Assembly: GCF_022815605.1 (NCBI RefSeq)
Contig: NZ_JALGRP010000004.1
Coordinates: 62,001 to 126,000 of the forward strand
DNA length: 64,000 nt
Origin: Microbacterium sp. VKM Ac-2923
GTDB lineage: Bacteria; Actinomycetota; Actinomycetes; Actinomycetales; Microbacteriaceae
Direction: 5' to 3'
Shown here: positions 1 to 8,584 of the stretch, piece after piece
Layout: every line of letters starts with the position of its first letter
How positions within the stretch are numbered: the first letter of the stretch is position 1
Program-made: the position numbers and the translations under genes
Notes under the pieces: generated by a model
The model's database searches: none
Told to the model about the DNA's origin: nothing
The model's input: the letters and a program-made list of their open reading frames with translations, nothing else

Positions 1-505
1 GGTGGCGTGGGCGGGACAGCGGCCGGGGCTCGTTACGGGATCGGTCGCCGAGAACGTCTCGCTAGGAGCGTCCCTCGAACCCGCCACCGTGATCGCGGCT
101 CTGGCCGACGCGGGAGCCTCCGGCATCGACCCCGCCACGGCACTCGGCGCCGGCGGGTCGGGGCTCTCGGGTGGGGAGGCGCAGCGCGTCGCCGTGGCGC
201 GGGCGTTGTACCGGGCCCGGGTGACGGGCGCATCGGTGCTCGTGCTCGACGAGCCCTCAAGTGCCCTGGATGCCGCGACCGAGGCGCACCTGTGGACGAC
301 GCTGCGCGCCGAGGCCGATGCCGGTCGCGGTGTGCTGCTCATCTCGCACCGCCCCTCTGCGCGGGCGATCGCCGACCGCGTCATCGACCTACTCCCCCCG
401 CGTGAGTCGCGTGAGTCGCGTGAGTCGCCAGAATTTGTCGCCTCCGCCGACCTCGAAGCGACAAATCCTGGCGACTCACGCGGGACGGAAGAGGTGCGCG
501 CGTGA
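1..505 (+). CDS. cydD: CydD C-terminal part (5' end outside window), cytochrome bd assembly ABC exporter subunit
   Basis: Only the last ~167 codons are present; the frame is open to the left edge. The fragment is the end of an ABC nucleotide-binding domain: signature LSGGEAQRV near residue 55 of the fragment, Walker B VLVLDEPSSALD near 79-90, and the switch His in LLISHRP near 116. It overlaps the next ABC gene by 4 bases (GTGA), and that gene looks like CydC, so this is most likely CydD of the heterodimeric CydDC exporter that exports reductant (glutathione/cysteine) needed for cytochrome bd assembly. cydAB would lie upstream, outside the window. The last ~35 codons are odd: Arg-Glu-Ser repeats and a 25-base inverted repeat are part of the reading frame, so the C-terminal tail looks like an insertion of repeat DNA. 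Confidence 0.88.
   Translation, partial: VAWAGQRPGLVTGSVAENVSLGASLEPATVIAALADAGASGIDPATALGAGGSGLSGGEAQRVAVARALYRARVTGASVLVLDEPSSALDAATEAHLWTTLRAEADAGRGVLLISHRPSARAIADRVIDLLPPRESRESRESPEFVASADLEATNPGDSRGTEEVRA
402..428. repeat. three tandem 9-base units inside cydD
   Basis: The unit GTGAGTCGC occurs three times head to tail (402-410, 411-419, 420-428) and encodes Arg-Glu-Ser repeats at the CydD tail. The third copy is also the start of the left arm of the inverted repeat that follows. Confidence 0.9.
417..482. repeat. 25-base inverted repeat inside the cydD 3' end
   Basis: Arms 417-441 and 458-482 are reverse complements with a single mismatch, separated by a 16-base loop. The central part of the arm reads GCCAGAATTTGTCGC on the left, answered by GCGACAAATCCTGGC on the right. 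The element lies wholly within the coding frame, about 20 bases before the cydC start, so it would form a strong hairpin in the cydDC mRNA. AT-rich centres in the arms contrast with the surrounding GC-rich DNA. Confidence 0.9.
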
Positions 506-2196
506 ACACTCGCGTCCGCGGCATCCTGAGATCCGCGATGCCCTCGCGTCGGCGATTCGCTCCCGCGGTGCTGGCCGGCTTCGGCACCGCGGCGAGCGCG
601 ATCGCGCTGCTGGCGGCGAGCGCGTGGCTCATCGCCCGGGCGGCCGAGCAGCCGCTGGTGATGTACCTGTCGATGGCCGTGGTCGGGGTGCGGGCGTTCG
701 CGCTATCGCGCGGGGTGTTCCGGTACCTCGAGCGACTCACCGGGCATGACGCGGCCCTGCACCAGCTTGCCGGGGTGCGGGCCGATCTCGTGCGCGAGCT
801 CGTGCCCCTCGCCCCCGACGGGCTGGGGCGTGCCCGTCGCGGCGGGCTGCTCTCCAGCGTCGTCGACGACGTCGACGAGCTGCAGAACCTCCCGTTGCGC
901 GTGGTGTTGCCGCTGTCGGTCGCGGCCCTGACCTCGCTCGCCGCCGTCGTCTTCACGGCCCTCGTCTCGTGGCCGGCCGCCCTCGTGCTGCTCGGGTGCC
1001 TCCTCGTGGCGTTCGCCGTCGCCGTCGCGGTGGGCTGGGCGGCCGGCTCGCGCGCCGAGCGCTCGATCGCACCGCTTCGCGCCACCGTCGCCGACGCCGT
1101 GCACGACCTGCTGACGAATCTCGACGTGCTCACCGCGTACGGGGCCCTGGATGCCGCCACGGCGCGCGTCCGCTCCGCCGATGCCGCGCTGCGCCGGGCG
1201 GTCGTACGCCGCGGTGGCGCGCAGGGGCTCACGGCCGGCGCGGTGTCGGCGCTCGCCGGTGCGGCCTCCCTGGGTGCCCTTCTCGTCGCGGCTCCCCTCG
1301 GCCCGCTGTCGGGACCGGGGCTGGCGGTCGTCGTGCTGCTGCCCATGGCGGTGTTCGAGGTCTTCGGCCCGGTTCCCCTCGCCCTGGCGTCGTGGCGACA
1401 GGTGCGCGCCGCCGCGGAGCGCATCGCCGCCGCCGTTCCCGCCGACATCCCCGCGGGCCTTCCTCGCGCCGAACCGGCGGCGACCGGCGCTGCCCCCGCC
1501 CTGGGCACGGGCCTCGAGTTGCGCGGCATCCGGGCCCACTGGCCGACGCGGAGCGACACCGACGGCGATTCCGGTCGACTGCACGACGTCGACCTCCGTG
1601 TGGGCCCCGGCGAGCGCGTCCTGATCACCGGCCCGAGCGGTGCCGGCAAGACGACCCTCGCCCACGTGCTAGGTCGCTTCCTCGACTACGAGGGGTCGTA
1701 CACGATCGGCGGCGTGGAGGCGCGGGAGCTCTCGGGCGATGATCTGCGCCGCACCGTCGGGATCATCGAGCAGGCGCCGCACCTCTTCGACGAGACCGTG
1801 CGGCAGAACCTACTCTTCGCCCGCGACGCCGCTTTCGACGCCGACCTCTGGTCGGTGCTCGCCCGCGTCGGCCTCGACGGGTGGGCGCGAGGACGCGGGG
1901 GCCTCGACACCCTCATCGGCGATCGTGGCGCGCTCGTCTCGGGCGGGCAGGCGCATCGTCTCGCTCTGGCGCGGGCGTTGCTGCGCGGCTTCCCCGTGCT
2001 CGTTCTCGACGAGCCGACCGCGGGCGTCGATCCCGCGGCATCCGATGCCCTGCTGCGCGATCTGCTCGGCGCGGTGAAGAGCGATCAGGCGGTGGTGCTC
2101 GTGTCGCACATCGAGGTGCCGGAGGGGTTGGTGGATCGCGAGGTGCGGGTGGAGGGCGGGCGGATGGTCTCAAAGCGCATCATCCTTCGCCGCTGA
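502..2196 (+). CDS. cydC: CydC, cytochrome bd assembly ABC exporter subunit
   Basis: 564 residues with about six membrane segments in the first ~300 residues and an ATPase domain at the C-terminus: Walker A GPSGAGKTT near residue 377, signature LVSGGQAHRLALARAL near 477, Walker B VLVLDEPTAGVD near 500 and a switch His in VLVSHIE. It is the partner half of the CydDC exporter in the cytoplasmic membrane. Start is GTG at 502, overlapping the cydD stop by four bases, which implies translational coupling. The signature has SGGQAH rather than the usual SGGQ.QR, typical of a degenerate half in heterodimeric exporters. Confidence 0.9.
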   Translation: MNTRVRGILRSAMPSRRRFAPAVLAGFGTAASAIALLAASAWLIARAAEQPLVMYLSMAVVGVRAFALSRGVFRYLERLTGHDAALHQLAGVRADLVRELVPLAPDGLGRARRGGLLSSVVDDVDELQNLPLRVVLPLSVAALTSLAAVVFTALVSWPAALVLLGCLLVAFAVAVAVGWAAGSRAERSIAPLRATVADAVHDLLTNLDVLTAYGALDAATARVRSADAALRRAVVRRGGAQGLTAGAVSALAGAASLGALLVAAPLGPLSGPGLAVVVLLPMAVFEVFGPVPLALASWRQVRAAAERIAAAVPADIPAGLPRAEPAATGAAPALGTGLELRGIRAHWPTRSDTDGDSGRLHDVDLRVGPGERVLITGPSGAGKTTLAHVLGRFLDYEGSYTIGGVEARELSGDDLRRTVGIIEQAPHLFDETVRQNLLFARDAAFDADLWSVLARVGLDGWARGRGGLDTLIGDRGALVSGGQAHRLALARALLRGFPVLVLDEPTAGVDPAASDALLRDLLGAVKSDQAVVLVSHIEVPEGLVDREVRVEGGRMVSKRIILRR

Positions 2197-2208
2197 CGGC
2201 GCGGAGAC

Positions 2209-2769
2209 TCAGCGCTGCGGCGGGAGCACGAACCCCTCGGGGAACTCATTGCTCGAGACGGAGCCGTTCTGATCACCGACGCTGAGGATGGTGTGCGCGT
2301 CGATGTTGAGGGTGTCGCCGACGTACAGCGCCTCTCCGTCGCGTCGCGCGAAGTTCACCCAGCGCAGCCACTGCTCTCCGACGCACAGGCGAGCACCCAC
2401 TGTCGAGAAAACGTCGTTCTCCGCCACGACATAGGCGACCGGCACCCCGGTGGCGTCCACGATCGTCTCGCCCGACGCATTCGGCATCGGCCCCCGATCG
2501 AAGGGGACGGCGAGCGTCGCTCCGCCGAGCTGTTCGATCTGGCCCGGGTCGGATAGGACCTCCGGGAATCGGGCCGCCTGACACGGGTCCGGATCACCGG
2601 GGAGGGCGAAGTCCGTCTCGATCCGCAGTGCGGGTCCCTGCGCTGCGCGGGTGATCTCGGGCCTCGCCGTGACGGGGGGCTGGGCTGCGGGTAGGGTCGG
2701 CGAGCACCCGGTGAGGATCAGCCCGACCGCGCACACGGCGAGCACGGCCCGACCTCGCCTCATCCCCAT
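2209..2769 (-). CDS. small secreted lipoprotein of unknown function
   Basis: 186 residues. A signal peptide (Met-Gly-Met-Arg-Arg then a hydrophobic run) ends in the lipobox LTGC, so the protein should be lipid-anchored outside the membrane. After a short Pro/Ala linker comes a domain with two Cys (PDPC and RLCVG) and many acidic/aromatic positions; I do not recognise a family. It is convergent with cydC with only 12 bases between stops and is followed on the other side by the mod genes. Alternative start ATG at 2763. Confidence 0.8.
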   Translation of the reverse strand: MGMRRGRAVLAVCAVGLILTGCSPTLPAAQPPVTARPEITRAAQGPALRIETDFALPGDPDPCQAARFPEVLSDPGQIEQLGGATLAVPFDRGPMPNASGETIVDATGVPVAYVVAENDVFSTVGARLCVGEQWLRWVNFARRDGEALYVGDTLNIDAHTILSVGDQNGSVSSNEFPEGFVLPPQR

Positions 2770-2840
2770 GCGTCGAGTGTAGGGGCGCGCCTGTGCGACA
2801 GGACGCCCGTGTCAGGATGCCGCCCCCACTCCGCCCCGGC

Positions 2841-4028
2841 TCAGGATGCCGGCACGAACCGCACGCGATCCGGCCCGATGCTCCATCGCACCACATCGCC
2901 CGGCCGCATCCCCACCGCCTCGGTCGGCGGCACCTCGGCCGCGCCGATGTCGAGAACGACGCGTACGCCCGCCGGCGTGGGTTCGAGGCGCGACACGACC
3001 CCCGGCGAGCCGGAGCCCAGCCGTACGTCGGACGCGCAGAACACCGCGGCGAGCATCGCACCCTCGTTGGCCGCGGCGGCGAGAGAAGCGGCATCCGTCG
3101 ACTCAAGCCGCAGCGCGCCCCGCTCGAACGCGTCGCCGCGCGCCACCCCGACGATCCGTTCGAGCCCGGCGATCTTCGCGGCGACATCGGTCGCGGGCGC
3201 CGCCAGGACCTCCCGCACCGGACCCGCCTGCGTCACCCGCCCGCGTTCGACGATGACGAGCCGGTCGGCGAGAGCTGCGGCGTCGACGGCATCGTGGGTC
3301 ACCGCCACGGTCGTCACCCCGGCCAGACGATCCCGCAGCATCGCCCGGATCTCCGACGCCGTCACGGCGTCGAGGGCCACGAGGGGCTCATCCAGCAACA
3401 CGACCCGCGGCTCAGCCGCGAGGGCCCGGGCGACCGCAACGCGCTGCTGCTCACCGCCCGACAACTGCGCGGGCCGGCGGCCACCCGCGCCGGGCAGCCC
3501 GACCCGCGCCAACCACTCGTCTGCGGAGGTCCGAGCGGCGGATGCCGAGACCCCGGCCGCCCGCGGACCGAAAGCGACGTTCTCGCGCGCGGTGAGGTGC
3601 GGGAAGAGCCGGGCGTCCTGCCCCAGCAGCACGATGCCGCGGTGCATGGGGGCGGTCCGCACCCGTGGAGCGCGATCGAGCACCCGCTCGTCGAGCGTGA
3701 TCGTGCCGCCGTCGAGCGGTGTGAGGCCGGCGAGCGCGTCGAGGAGCGTCGACTTTCCCGCGCCGCTGCGCCCCATCACCGCGACGGTCTCACCCGGGTC
3801 GACGTCGAGGGCGATGTCGACCTCGAAGTCGCGACGGCCCACGACGACGTGGGCGCGGAGCGCGGCGGCATCCTGAGCGGCTCCGGCGTTCCGCGGATGC
3901 TCCCCGCGCTCGGCGGCATCCGGAGCGTCTCCGCCGGAGCCGACCCGTCGCCCGGCCGCAGCGGCATCCGGCACGGGTCCCGTCGTGCCGTCCGACCGAC
4001 CGCCGACCGCGGGGCCCTCACCGCTCAT
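2841..4028 (-). CDS. modC: ModC, molybdate ABC transporter ATP-binding protein
   Basis: 395 residues from ATG 4028, overlapping the modB stop by four bases (ATGA). After ~55 residues of Gly/Ala-rich leader comes an ATPase domain: Walker A GRSGAGKST, signature LSGGEQQRVAVARALA, Walker B VVLLDEPLVALD and switch His in VAVTHD. The C-terminal ~130 residues form the Mop/TOBE-type regulatory region typical of ModC (start AAKIAGLERIVGV, end DVVRWSIGPDRVRFVPA). It energises high-affinity molybdate import. A longer open frame exists to 4943 but it runs through modB on another frame and is not used. The N-terminal leader is longer than usual for ModC, so the true start might be internal. Confidence 0.93.
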   Translation of the reverse strand: MSGEGPAVGGRSDGTTGPVPDAAAAGRRVGSGGDAPDAAERGEHPRNAGAAQDAAALRAHVVVGRRDFEVDIALDVDPGETVAVMGRSGAGKSTLLDALAGLTPLDGGTITLDERVLDRAPRVRTAPMHRGIVLLGQDARLFPHLTARENVAFGPRAAGVSASAARTSADEWLARVGLPGAGGRRPAQLSGGEQQRVAVARALAAEPRVVLLDEPLVALDAVTASEIRAMLRDRLAGVTTVAVTHDAVDAAALADRLVIVERGRVTQAGPVREVLAAPATDVAAKIAGLERIVGVARGDAFERGALRLESTDAASLAAAANEGAMLAAVFCASDVRLGSGSPGVVSRLEPTPAGVRVVLDIGAAEVPPTEAVGMRPGDVVRWSIGPDRVRFVPAS

Positions 4029-4804
4029 CGCCCCACCCCCGGCCGCCACCCGCGCACGAGCAGCAATACCGCGACCGCGGTCACCAGCAGCAGCAGCGAC
4101 AGCGCCACGGCAGTGCCCTGCGAGACGCCCGCGCCGTTGAACGCGGTGTAGATGGCGAGCGGCATGGTCTGGGTCACGCCCGGGCGGTTGCCGGCGAACA
4201 GCGCGGTCGCCCCGAACTCGCCGATCGCGCGGGCGAAGCACAGTACGACGCCCGCGACGATTCCCGGGGCCGCGAGCGGCAGCGTGATGCGGCGCAGGAT
4301 CGTCGCGCGCGATGCCCCGAGCGACGCCGCGGCGCGCTCGAACTCGACCCCGGTGCTGCGCAGCGCGCCCTCCACGGCGAGCACGAGGAACGGCAGGGCG
4401 ACGAACACCTGCGCGAGCACCACGGCGGGCGTGGAGAAGGGCAACCCGAGCGCGCCGAACCAGCCGTTCCGCCCGAAGAGATAGAGCAGCGCGACACCAC
4501 CGACCATCGGTGGCAGGACGAGCGGCACGGTGACCAATGCGCGAAGCACAGCCGCGATGCGAGCGGGGCTTCGCGCGATGAGAACGGCGAGAGGGACGCC
4601 GACGATCGCGCAGAGCGCCGTCGCCACCGCCCCCGTCGATAGCGACAGACCGAGCGCCGACAGCGCGGCATCCGAGCTGATGTCGCTCCACAGCGTCGCC
4701 CACTCGACGCGGACGATGAGCGCGGTCAGCGGCACGAGCAGGAAGAGCAGCCCGACCACCGCCGGCGCGATCAGCCAGCGCGGGACGTATCCCGCGGCTC
4801 TCAC
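4025..4804 (-). CDS. modB: ModB, molybdate ABC transporter permease
   Basis: 259 residues from GTG 4804, chosen because it overlaps the modA stop as GTGA and because the protein then begins immediately before the first membrane segment (WLIAPAVVGLLFLLVPL). About five membrane segments, and the EAA loop typical of importer permeases is visible as ERAAASLGASRATILRRITL near residues 165-185. It forms the membrane channel with ModC. The gene is the middle of modA-modB-modC with 4-base overlaps on both sides. Confidence 0.93.
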   Translation of the reverse strand: MRAAGYVPRWLIAPAVVGLLFLLVPLTALIVRVEWATLWSDISSDAALSALGLSLSTGAVATALCAIVGVPLAVLIARSPARIAAVLRALVTVPLVLPPMVGGVALLYLFGRNGWFGALGLPFSTPAVVLAQVFVALPFLVLAVEGALRSTGVEFERAAASLGASRATILRRITLPLAAPGIVAGVVLCFARAIGEFGATALFAGNRPGVTQTMPLAIYTAFNGAGVSQGTAVALSLLLLVTAVAVLLLVRGWRPGVGR

Positions 4805-5583
4805 GGCGCGCGGAAACCGGCGTCGGCGAGGATCCGCTGTCCCTCGTCCGACAGCACGAAAGCGACGAACGCGGATGCCGCGTCGGGGTTCTGCGCCCCC
4901 GTGAGCGCGGCGATCGGGTAGCGGTTGACGACCGCGTCGGCACCGTCGGGGACGATCGCCTCGACGTCGTCGCGCCCGACGACGTCGGTGGCGTAGACGA
5001 GTCCGGCGTCGGCTTCGGATGCCGCGACCTTCGTGAGCACCGCGGTCACGTTCTGCTCCGAGCTCGCCGCGCTCACGCTGACGCCCGCGTTCGACAGCAG
5101 GGTCGCCGAGGCCGCGCCGCAGGGGACCTCGGGCGCACACAGGACGGTGGTCACGCGCGCGAGGTCGGCGAGCGTCCGGACACCGCCGGGGTTCCCCGTC
5201 GGCACGGCGATGACGAGGGTGTTGCCGGCGAAGACCTGAGGGTCGGGCGCCTGGGCGGTGACCTTGGCCATGTTCTTCTCGTCGGCAGAGGCGAAGACAT
5301 CGGCAGGTGCGCCCTCGCCGATCTGGGTGGCGAGGGTACTCGAGCCGTCGTAGACCGCGCTCACCGTGACGCCCGGGTGCTCCTGCTCGAACGCCGTCGC
5401 GATCTCATCGAACGAGCGCTGGAGGGAGGCCGCGGCGTAGACCTCGACGGTCCCCGTGAGGTCGTCCGACGACACGGCGGATTCGGATGCCGCCGGGGCG
5501 GCGGGGGCGGGCGCGGCGCCGGCGCACCCGGCAAGGAGAGCCGCAGCGCCCAGGAGGGCGAGAAGACGGACAGAGCGAGACAT
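4801..5583 (-). CDS. modA: ModA, molybdate-binding lipoprotein
   Basis: 260 residues from ATG 5583, preceded by a good ribosome site (GAAAGGA, 5 bases before the start). Signal peptide with lipobox LAGC near residue 18; then an Ala/Pro linker and a type II periplasmic-binding fold starting VEVYAAASLQRSFDEI, with the characteristic YDGSSTLATQIGEGAPADVF region that contacts the oxyanion. It captures molybdate (or tungstate) outside the cell for ModBC. First gene of the operon; an 18-base imperfect palindrome 43 bases upstream is a candidate operator. Confidence 0.94.
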   Translation of the reverse strand: MSRSVRLLALLGAAALLAGCAGAAPAPAAPAASESAVSSDDLTGTVEVYAAASLQRSFDEIATAFEQEHPGVTVSAVYDGSSTLATQIGEGAPADVFASADEKNMAKVTAQAPDPQVFAGNTLVIAVPTGNPGGVRTLADLARVTTVLCAPEVPCGAASATLLSNAGVSVSAASSEQNVTAVLTKVAASEADAGLVYATDVVGRDDVEAIVPDGADAVVNRYPIAALTGAQNPDAASAFVAFVLSDEGQRILADAGFRAP

Positions 5584-5625
5584 GGCATCCTTTCGGCGAC
5601 GCCGGAGGGCCGCTACCTCCCTATT

Positions 5626-5643
5626 ATTCCGCATCTGCGGATT
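5626..5643. promoter_or_regulatory. imperfect palindrome upstream of modA, candidate molybdate-regulator operator
   Basis: ATTCCGCATCTGCGGATT: 8-base arms with one mismatch around a 2-base centre, in an AT-richer patch between modA and the divergent XRE gene. The position in the leader/promoter of modA and the presence of a TOBE-containing HTH protein 2.3 kb away suggest a molybdate-responsive operator; that link is inference. Confidence 0.45.
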
Positions 5644-5840
5644 CATAGCCGTTACAAGGCCGCTTTCGCAGCACGGCGGCATTTCGCCGACATCTCGATT
5701 GCAGGCTGCGACCGCTTCGTCAGCTGGCACACCCTCGCGGGCCCGACGCCGGAGCCGCCACGGCGAGCGCGAGGGGTGGACCGGCGAGTCCTGGCACGAC
5801 TCCGCGCGGCGCGGTAGGAACGGGGGATGCGAGCGACGAT

Positions 5841-6686
5841 ATGAGCGACCTGACCGGCCTGGGCGACTTCCTCCAGCACCGCCGCGAGGCCCTGCAGCCC
5901 GAGGATGTCGGGCTCTCGCGCGGCGTGCGACGACGAACGGCGGGCCTGCGTCGCGAAGAGGTGGCCCTCCTCTGCCACCTGTCCACCGACTACTACGCCC
6001 GTCTCGAACGCGGCACGGGTCCCACCCCCTCGGAGCAGATGCTGACCTCCCTCGCGCAGGGCCTGCACCTCAGCCTCGCCGAGCGCGATCACCTCTTCCG
6101 GCTCGCGGGACACCAGCCGCCTTCCCGCCACTCGGGCACGGAACACGTCGGCCCCGGGATGCTGCGCGTGCTGGACCGTCTCGACGACACCCCCGCCGAG
6201 ATCGTCTCGGAGCTCGGCGAGACCCTGCGCCAGAGCCGCCTGGGTGTCGCCCTCCTCGGCGATGCGTCGCGGCGCACGGGTCCCGCGCGGAGTCTCGGGT
6301 ATCGCTGGTTCACCGATCCGACCACTCGCATCGCCTACCCTGCCGACGAGGTCGCGGTCCTCTCGCGGGTCTATGCGGCGGGGCTGCGCGAGCTCGTCGC
6401 CACGCGCGGACCGCACTCCCGACCGGCGCGATTGGCCGACGACCTCCGCGCCGTCAGCGAGGAGTTCGCGGCGCTGTGGGACGCGCACGAGGTCGGCGCC
6501 CGGCCGCCGGAGATCAAGCGGTTCCACCACCCCGACGTCGGCCATCTCGATCTGTCGTGCCAGACCCTGCTCGACCCCGACCATTCGCACCGCCTGCTCG
6601 TCTACACCGCCCAGCCCGGAAGCGAGAGCGCCGAGAAGCTGCGCCTGTTGGCGGTCATCGGCGCGCCCTCCACCGCAGCACACTGA
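5841..6686 (+). CDS. XRE-family regulator with MmyB-like C-terminal domain
   Basis: 281 residues. N-terminal helix-turn-helix roughly 12-75 (core RRTAGLRREEVALLCHLSTDYYARLERG) followed by an all-alpha ligand-binding region of the MmyB type (YRWFTDP, DLRAVSEEFAALWDAHEV, HHPDVGHLDLS). These regulators commonly control an adjacent short-chain dehydrogenase gene, and here the next gene on the same strand is one. Start ATG 5841; an in-frame longer start is not supported. Confidence 0.9.
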   Translation: MSDLTGLGDFLQHRREALQPEDVGLSRGVRRRTAGLRREEVALLCHLSTDYYARLERGTGPTPSEQMLTSLAQGLHLSLAERDHLFRLAGHQPPSRHSGTEHVGPGMLRVLDRLDDTPAEIVSELGETLRQSRLGVALLGDASRRTGPARSLGYRWFTDPTTRIAYPADEVAVLSRVYAAGLRELVATRGPHSRPARLADDLRAVSEEFAALWDAHEVGARPPEIKRFHHPDVGHLDLSCQTLLDPDHSHRLLVYTAQPGSESAEKLRLLAVIGAPSTAAH

Positions 6687-6815
6687 GGCTGCCCGGTCGC
6701 ACCCGCCCACGACGTGCGGCGCTGAGGGGTGGATCGCCGAACAGCGGCTGAGCGGGCACTGGCCCGCTCAGGGCACGGGCGAGAGCATCGAGACATCGAC
6801 GCGAAAGGACCGACC

Positions 6816-7727
6816 ATGTCCCCCACCTCTTCTTCCCTCCGCGGCCGTCTGGCCGTCGTCACCGGTGCCAGCGACGGCATCGGCACGGTCATCGCGACGC
6901 GCCTCGCCTCACTCGGCGCCGAGGTCGTCCTGCCCGTCCGCTCCCCCGAGAAGGGCCGACGCGCGCTCGACGCTCTGCGCAGGGAGATCCCGGATGCCGA
7001 GGCCTCCACGCGCACGCTCGACCTCGCGAGTCTGGACTCGGTGCACGCTCTCGTCACCGAGCTCCGCGGGGAGGGGCGGCCCGTGCACCTGCTCGTCAAC
7101 AACGCCGGCGTGATGACCCCACCGCACCGGCAGACGACCTCCGACGGCTTCGAGCTGCAGTGGGGCACGAACCACCTGGGTCACGCGGCACTCACTCTCG
7201 GCCTGCTCCCGCTGCTGCGCGAGGGTCGCGCGCGCATCGTGCACCAAACGAGCATCGCGGCCCGCCGGGGGCGTCTGCGCGAGGATGCGATCGACGCCAC
7301 TCCCTACGACGCGATGGCCTCGTACACGCAGTCGAAGATCGCCGTCGGTCTCTTCGCCCAGGAGCTCGAACGCCGCAGCCGCGCCCAGGGATGGCAGGTC
7401 ACCAGCACCTTGGCGCACCCCGGCGTTTCGCCCACCAACCTGCTCGCGGCGCAACCAGGTCTCGGCCGCTCGCGCGAACTCGGCGCCCGCCGTGTCATCC
7501 GGTTGCTCTCGCGCGTGCACGTGACCGGCACCGTGGCATCCGCCGCCGAACCCGCCGTGCTCGCCGCGACAGCTCCTGCATCCAGCGGCACGTTCTTCGG
7601 ACCCTCCCGACTCATCGGTGGCCCGGCCCGCTCGGTCGCGCTGTGGGAGCCCTTCCGCGACGCCGGCGACGCGCGGAAGCTCTGGGAGCTCACCACCGAC
7701 GCCATCGGTCCGCGCTTCGCGGTCTGA
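6816..7727 (+). CDS. short-chain dehydrogenase/reductase
   Basis: 303 residues from ATG 6816, with ribosome site GAAAGGAC five bases upstream. Rossmann cofactor motif TGASDGIG near residues 16-23, NNAG near 95, and the active-site pair Tyr/Lys in YTQSK near 170, with an upstream Ser in HQTSIAA. The HxGxN-type segment (WGTNHLGHAAL) places it with the retinol dehydrogenase-like/oxidoreductase branch of the SDR family. NAD(P)-dependent oxidation or reduction of an unknown substrate. It probably lies under control of the XRE regulator just upstream. Confidence 0.9.
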   Translation: MSPTSSSLRGRLAVVTGASDGIGTVIATRLASLGAEVVLPVRSPEKGRRALDALRREIPDAEASTRTLDLASLDSVHALVTELRGEGRPVHLLVNNAGVMTPPHRQTTSDGFELQWGTNHLGHAALTLGLLPLLREGRARIVHQTSIAARRGRLREDAIDATPYDAMASYTQSKIAVGLFAQELERRSRAQGWQVTSTLAHPGVSPTNLLAAQPGLGRSRELGARRVIRLLSRVHVTGTVASAAEPAVLAATAPASSGTFFGPSRLIGGPARSVALWEPFRDAGDARKLWELTTDAIGPRFAV

Positions 7728-7859
7728 CGCTCGAGTGCGCGGCTGCGCCGGCATGCCGCCGCGGGCCTCAGCTCCTCGCTGTGGATCACGCGGCCGCGTC
7801 CGAAATCTCGTCGCGCCGGCCCCGACAGGCACCACCTCGGGCGTCGTCGGAGTCATCGC

Positions 7860-7919
7860 GCCTCGATCGCGCGGGGCTCGCCACGCACCGCCTCGATCGC
7901 GCGGGGCTCGCCACGCACC
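7860..7919. repeat. perfect 30-base tandem duplication
   Basis: Two identical 30-base units (7860-7889 and 7890-7919) beginning GCCTCGATCGCGCGGGGCTC. They lie in the noncoding gap between the convergent SDR gene and the HTH-TOBE gene; nothing else is apparent in this gap. Confidence 0.95.
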
Positions 7920-7949
7920 ACCTCGGTAGTGGGTGGCGCGACCGACGCC

Positions 7950-8345
7950 TCACCCGCGCGGGGCCTCCACCGTCACGACCGTCGCCTTGACCGACGCCAC
8001 AGCGAGCGAGCCGGGCTCGAGCGCCAGCTCGTTGGCCGCCTCGGCCGACATCAGCGACACCACCCGGTGCGGACCGCACTGCAGGTCTACCTGCGCCATC
8101 ACCCCGTCGATCTGCACGCGGGTGACGATCCCGACGAACCGATTGCGGGCGCTGGATGCGACGCCGGTCGGGTCATCGGGCTCGTCGGCGAGCGCGACCG
8201 CGCGCTCGGCCAGGGCGGCGCCGGGGATCTCCGCCGGCGAGGATCCCGTCGTCGGCAGCACACCCTGATCGATCCAGCGACGCACCGTGTCGTCGCTGAC
8301 TCCGAGGAGGCGAGCGGCCGTCGCGATGCGGAAGGTGTTCGGCAT
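7950..8345 (-). CDS. small HTH + TOBE (molbindin) protein, likely molybdate-responsive regulator
   Basis: 131 residues from ATG 8345. The N-terminal ~45 residues form an excisionase/MerR-like helix-turn-helix (TAARLLGVSDDTVRRWIDQG), and the C-terminal ~65 residues are a Mop/TOBE domain (ARNRFVGIVTRVQIDGVMAQVDL ... LEPGSLAVASVKATVV), the fold that binds molybdate in ModE, ModC and molbindins. With mod and moa genes on either side, a role as the molybdate sensor/repressor is the simplest reading. An upstream in-frame start (8390) is possible. Confidence 0.85.
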   Translation of the reverse strand: MPNTFRIATAARLLGVSDDTVRRWIDQGVLPTTGSSPAEIPGAALAERAVALADEPDDPTGVASSARNRFVGIVTRVQIDGVMAQVDLQCGPHRVVSLMSAEAANELALEPGSLAVASVKATVVTVEAPRG

Positions 8346-8584
8346 CCCCCGACCGTAGCGCCTGAGTCCGCCGGGGCGCGGGCCGGTCACGGGGATGGAC
8401 GCAAGCGGTGCATCCGGGGCTCTTCACGTCGTGCGCCACCGCGAGAGGGGCGACGCGGCTTCGCACCGAACGGACCCGCAGTGCTCCGCCACCGATGCGG
8501 ATGGAGCTCCGTGGCGAGAGCAGGGTTTGCCGCGAGACCCGCGAGTACGAAGACCCAGAAGACGCGAACGCTACATCCGTGGCC

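Noticed and set aside
417-482. cydD hairpin as a transcription terminator
   Set aside because: It lies inside the coding frame before the overlapping cydC gene and lacks a U-tract.
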